A stretch of DNA of 64,000 bases from NCBI RefSeq assembly GCF_034661175.1, contig NZ_CP141058.1, positions 3,038,001 through 3,102,000 of the forward strand, in the 5' to 3' direction. Of the stretch, positions 62,689 to 64,000 are shown in pieces. How positions within the stretch are numbered: the stretch's first letter is position 1; every line of letters starts with the position of its first letter. The position numbers and the translations under genes were made by a program. The notes under the pieces were generated by a model. The model had not been told where the DNA came from. It made no database searches and was given only the letters and a program-made list of their open reading frames with translations. Source of the DNA: Nocardioides renjunii (GTDB lineage Bacteria > Actinomycetota > Actinomycetes > Propionibacteriales > Nocardioidaceae).

Positions 62689-63609
62689 GTGCGCAGGCCC
62701 ACCCTCCCCGGGGAACACGGCGAAATGCCCCCTCCAGCGGTGGGTGCCGTGATCGCCGTCTTCCGCCCCGGACCCGAGCTGGCGACCGGTCTGCGAGCTC
62801 TCGTCGACCAGGTCGACGCGGTGGTCGTGGTCGTCGACGAGCACCCCGTGTCGGGCGCGACCAGCCAGCTGCTCGACGCCTGTCGCGCGGCCGGCGCCGA
62901 GGTGGTCGAGCACGACGCCAACCGCGGCATCGGCGCCGCCCTCAACACGGGGGTCGAGCGGCTGCGCACGCTGCGTCCCGGCCTGACCCACGTGCTCACC
63001 CTCGACCAGGACTCCGTCGTGCCGGCGGGCTACGTCGCGGCGCTGCTCGCCGCCGCCTCGGCCGCGGACCGCTCCGGCGTCCCGGTCGGCATGGTGGCGC
63101 CCGCCAGCGTCGGCTCGATCCTCCGCCTCCCGCTCCGCCGGCGCGCGCCGCGCCACGGCGTCCGCGTGGGCGGCGAGCCGATCCAGTCCGGGCTGCTGGT
63201 GCCGGTCGACGTCCTCGAGCGGGTCGGCGGCTTCGACGAGACGCTGTTCATCGACGGCGTGGACACCGACTTCTGGCTGCGCGCCCTCGACCTCGGCCTC
63301 GTGTGCGTCCTCGCGCCCGACACCCGTCTCGAGCACCGGCTCGGGACGGCGATCACGGTCGGGGAGGACCGCGAGCTGCCGCTGCTCGTGGCCTCGACGT
63401 TCCGCTACTACTACCAGTGGCGCAACCTCGTGGCGCTCGTGCGCCGCCACGCCCGTCGCCACCCCGTGTGGGCGGTGCGCGCCGTCGTCCGCGCGGTGCG
63501 TCACCTGGCGATCGTCACCGCGCTGGCACCGGGGCGGCTGGCGCGTCTGCGCGAGGCGTACGGCGGCCTGCGAGCCGGCCTGCGCGGCCGGAGCGGGCCG
63601 CGGCCATGA
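62689..63609 (+). CDS. GT2 rhamnosyltransferase-like protein
   Basis: 306 residues from GTG 62689 (leaderless box), or 294 from ATG 62725 with GGGGA upstream. VGAVIAVFRPGPELATGLRALV, VVVVDEHPVSG, DANRGIGAALNTGVERL, LTLDQDSVVPAGY and FIDGVDTDFWLRAL match the RfbF-like rhamnosyltransferase family (TIGR01556 pattern). A helical tail ends the protein. Stop in an ATGA overlap with the acyltransferase. Confidence 0.88.
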   Translation: MRRPTLPGEHGEMPPPAVGAVIAVFRPGPELATGLRALVDQVDAVVVVVDEHPVSGATSQLLDACRAAGAEVVEHDANRGIGAALNTGVERLRTLRPGLTHVLTLDQDSVVPAGYVAALLAAASAADRSGVPVGMVAPASVGSILRLPLRRRAPRHGVRVGGEPIQSGLLVPVDVLERVGGFDETLFIDGVDTDFWLRALDLGLVCVLAPDTRLEHRLGTAITVGEDRELPLLVASTFRYYYQWRNLVALVRRHARRHPVWAVRAVVRAVRHLAIVTALAPGRLARLREAYGGLRAGLRGRSGPRP

Positions 63610-64000
63610 CCGACCTCCAGGCCCTCGGCAGGGCGACCTCGACCGAGCGCGTCATCGGCACCGAGATCCGGCGTGACATCCAGGCGCTGCGCGCCGTGGC
63701 CGTCACGATGGTCGTCGTCTACCACTTCTGGCCCAGCGCGCTGCCCGGCGGCTTCGTCGGGGTGGACGTCTTCTTCGTCATCTCCGGCTACCTCATCACC
63801 AGCCACCTGTGGCGCCACCCGCCCACCGACGTCCGCGGCTTCACGGAGTTCTGGTCCCGCCGGGTGGTCCGGCTCATCCCGGCCGCCGCTGCCGCGATCC
63901 TCGGCACCCTGGCGCTGGTCGTGGTCACGCTGTCGAGCGCCGAGTGGTCGGCCGCCGTGCGGCACGCCATCGCCTCCATGCTCTACGTCGAGAACTGGCT
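63606..64000 (+). CDS. Acyltransferase-3 (OafA/YrhL) family protein, 3' end outside window
   Basis: First about 131 residues only. After a polar start comes the family signature RRDIQALRAVAVTMVVVYHFWPSALPGGFVGVDVFFVISGYLIT, with the catalytic His in VVYHFWP, then FTEFWSRRVVRLIPAAAAAILGTLALV. Such membrane enzymes O-acetylate surface glycans; long versions carry a C-terminal SGNH domain, which cannot be judged here. It is in the same operon as the GT2 gene. Confidence 0.93.
   Translation, partial: MTDLQALGRATSTERVIGTEIRRDIQALRAVAVTMVVVYHFWPSALPGGFVGVDVFFVISGYLITSHLWRHPPTDVRGFTEFWSRRVVRLIPAAAAAILGTLALVVVTLSSAEWSAAVRHAIASMLYVENW

Overview
The window is 64 kb of very GC-rich DNA (roughly 70% or more) from a high-GC Gram-positive actinobacterium. 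The best match is Nocardioides or a close relative (Propionibacteriales). Signs are the actinobacterial GatCAB order, a histone-like RNase E extension, many GTG starts, GTGA/ATGA stop-start overlaps, TANNNT boxes 6-9 nt before start codons (leaderless mRNAs), and one copy of a short GGTCTCGATACG...CTACTCGACC repeat that I remember from this group. No tRNA, rRNA, CRISPR array, phage or insertion sequence was seen. The region looks like ordinary chromosome.

Left part (1-14.8 kb): acetolactate synthase (cut by the left edge) with a 13-residue leader peptide and attenuator; a pterin-dehydratase/VOC fusion; an LD-carboxypeptidase; a DUF6973-like protein; TetR beside a repeat-rich membrane protein; a block of dCMP-deaminase-like, VOC, GNAT and kynureninase genes; ilvD; an HTH protein; a BNR-repeat protein divergent from PadR; and an EamA exporter coupled to a PQQ-type sugar dehydrogenase lipoprotein.

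B12 region (14.8-23 kb, minus strand): the most interesting part. A cobalamin riboswitch precedes a secreted alpha/alpha-toroid protein, a membrane-anchored DUF4430-like protein, and the T, fused A-A and S parts of an ECF transporter. The alpha-toroid plus DUF4430 pair matches the two domains of animal transcobalamin/intrinsic factor, here split over two genes. This suggests a surface corrinoid-capture system feeding an ECF importer. A second alpha-toroid paralogue sits upstream. It has the same kind of ribosome-site hairpin but no visible aptamer.

Middle (23-38.6 kb): gatCAB; a secreted group (dimethylformamidase-like lipoprotein, small lipoprotein, LCP protein); a NarL-type two-component pair with an unusual PDZ-like sensor; a calcium-repeat secreted protein; ligA; and a TetR/DHA2 efflux pair with a clear palindromic operator.

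Envelope glycosylation (38.5-45.5 kb): a GTGA-coupled chain of GT2, methyltransferase, flippase-like and two polytopic GT-C-like proteins, with another polytopic protein facing it. Housekeeping block (45.4-58.6 kb, minus strand): rplU-rpmA, obg, proB, a nucleotidyltransferase, a cysteine desulfurase coupled through a 10-codon mini-ORF to mnmA, a beta-lactamase-fold protein and a MetE-like protein, plus rne and a DUF2344 gene. Right end (58.7-64 kb): surface-polysaccharide genes (four GT2 enzymes, DUF2304, a flippase, and an acyltransferase cut by the edge).
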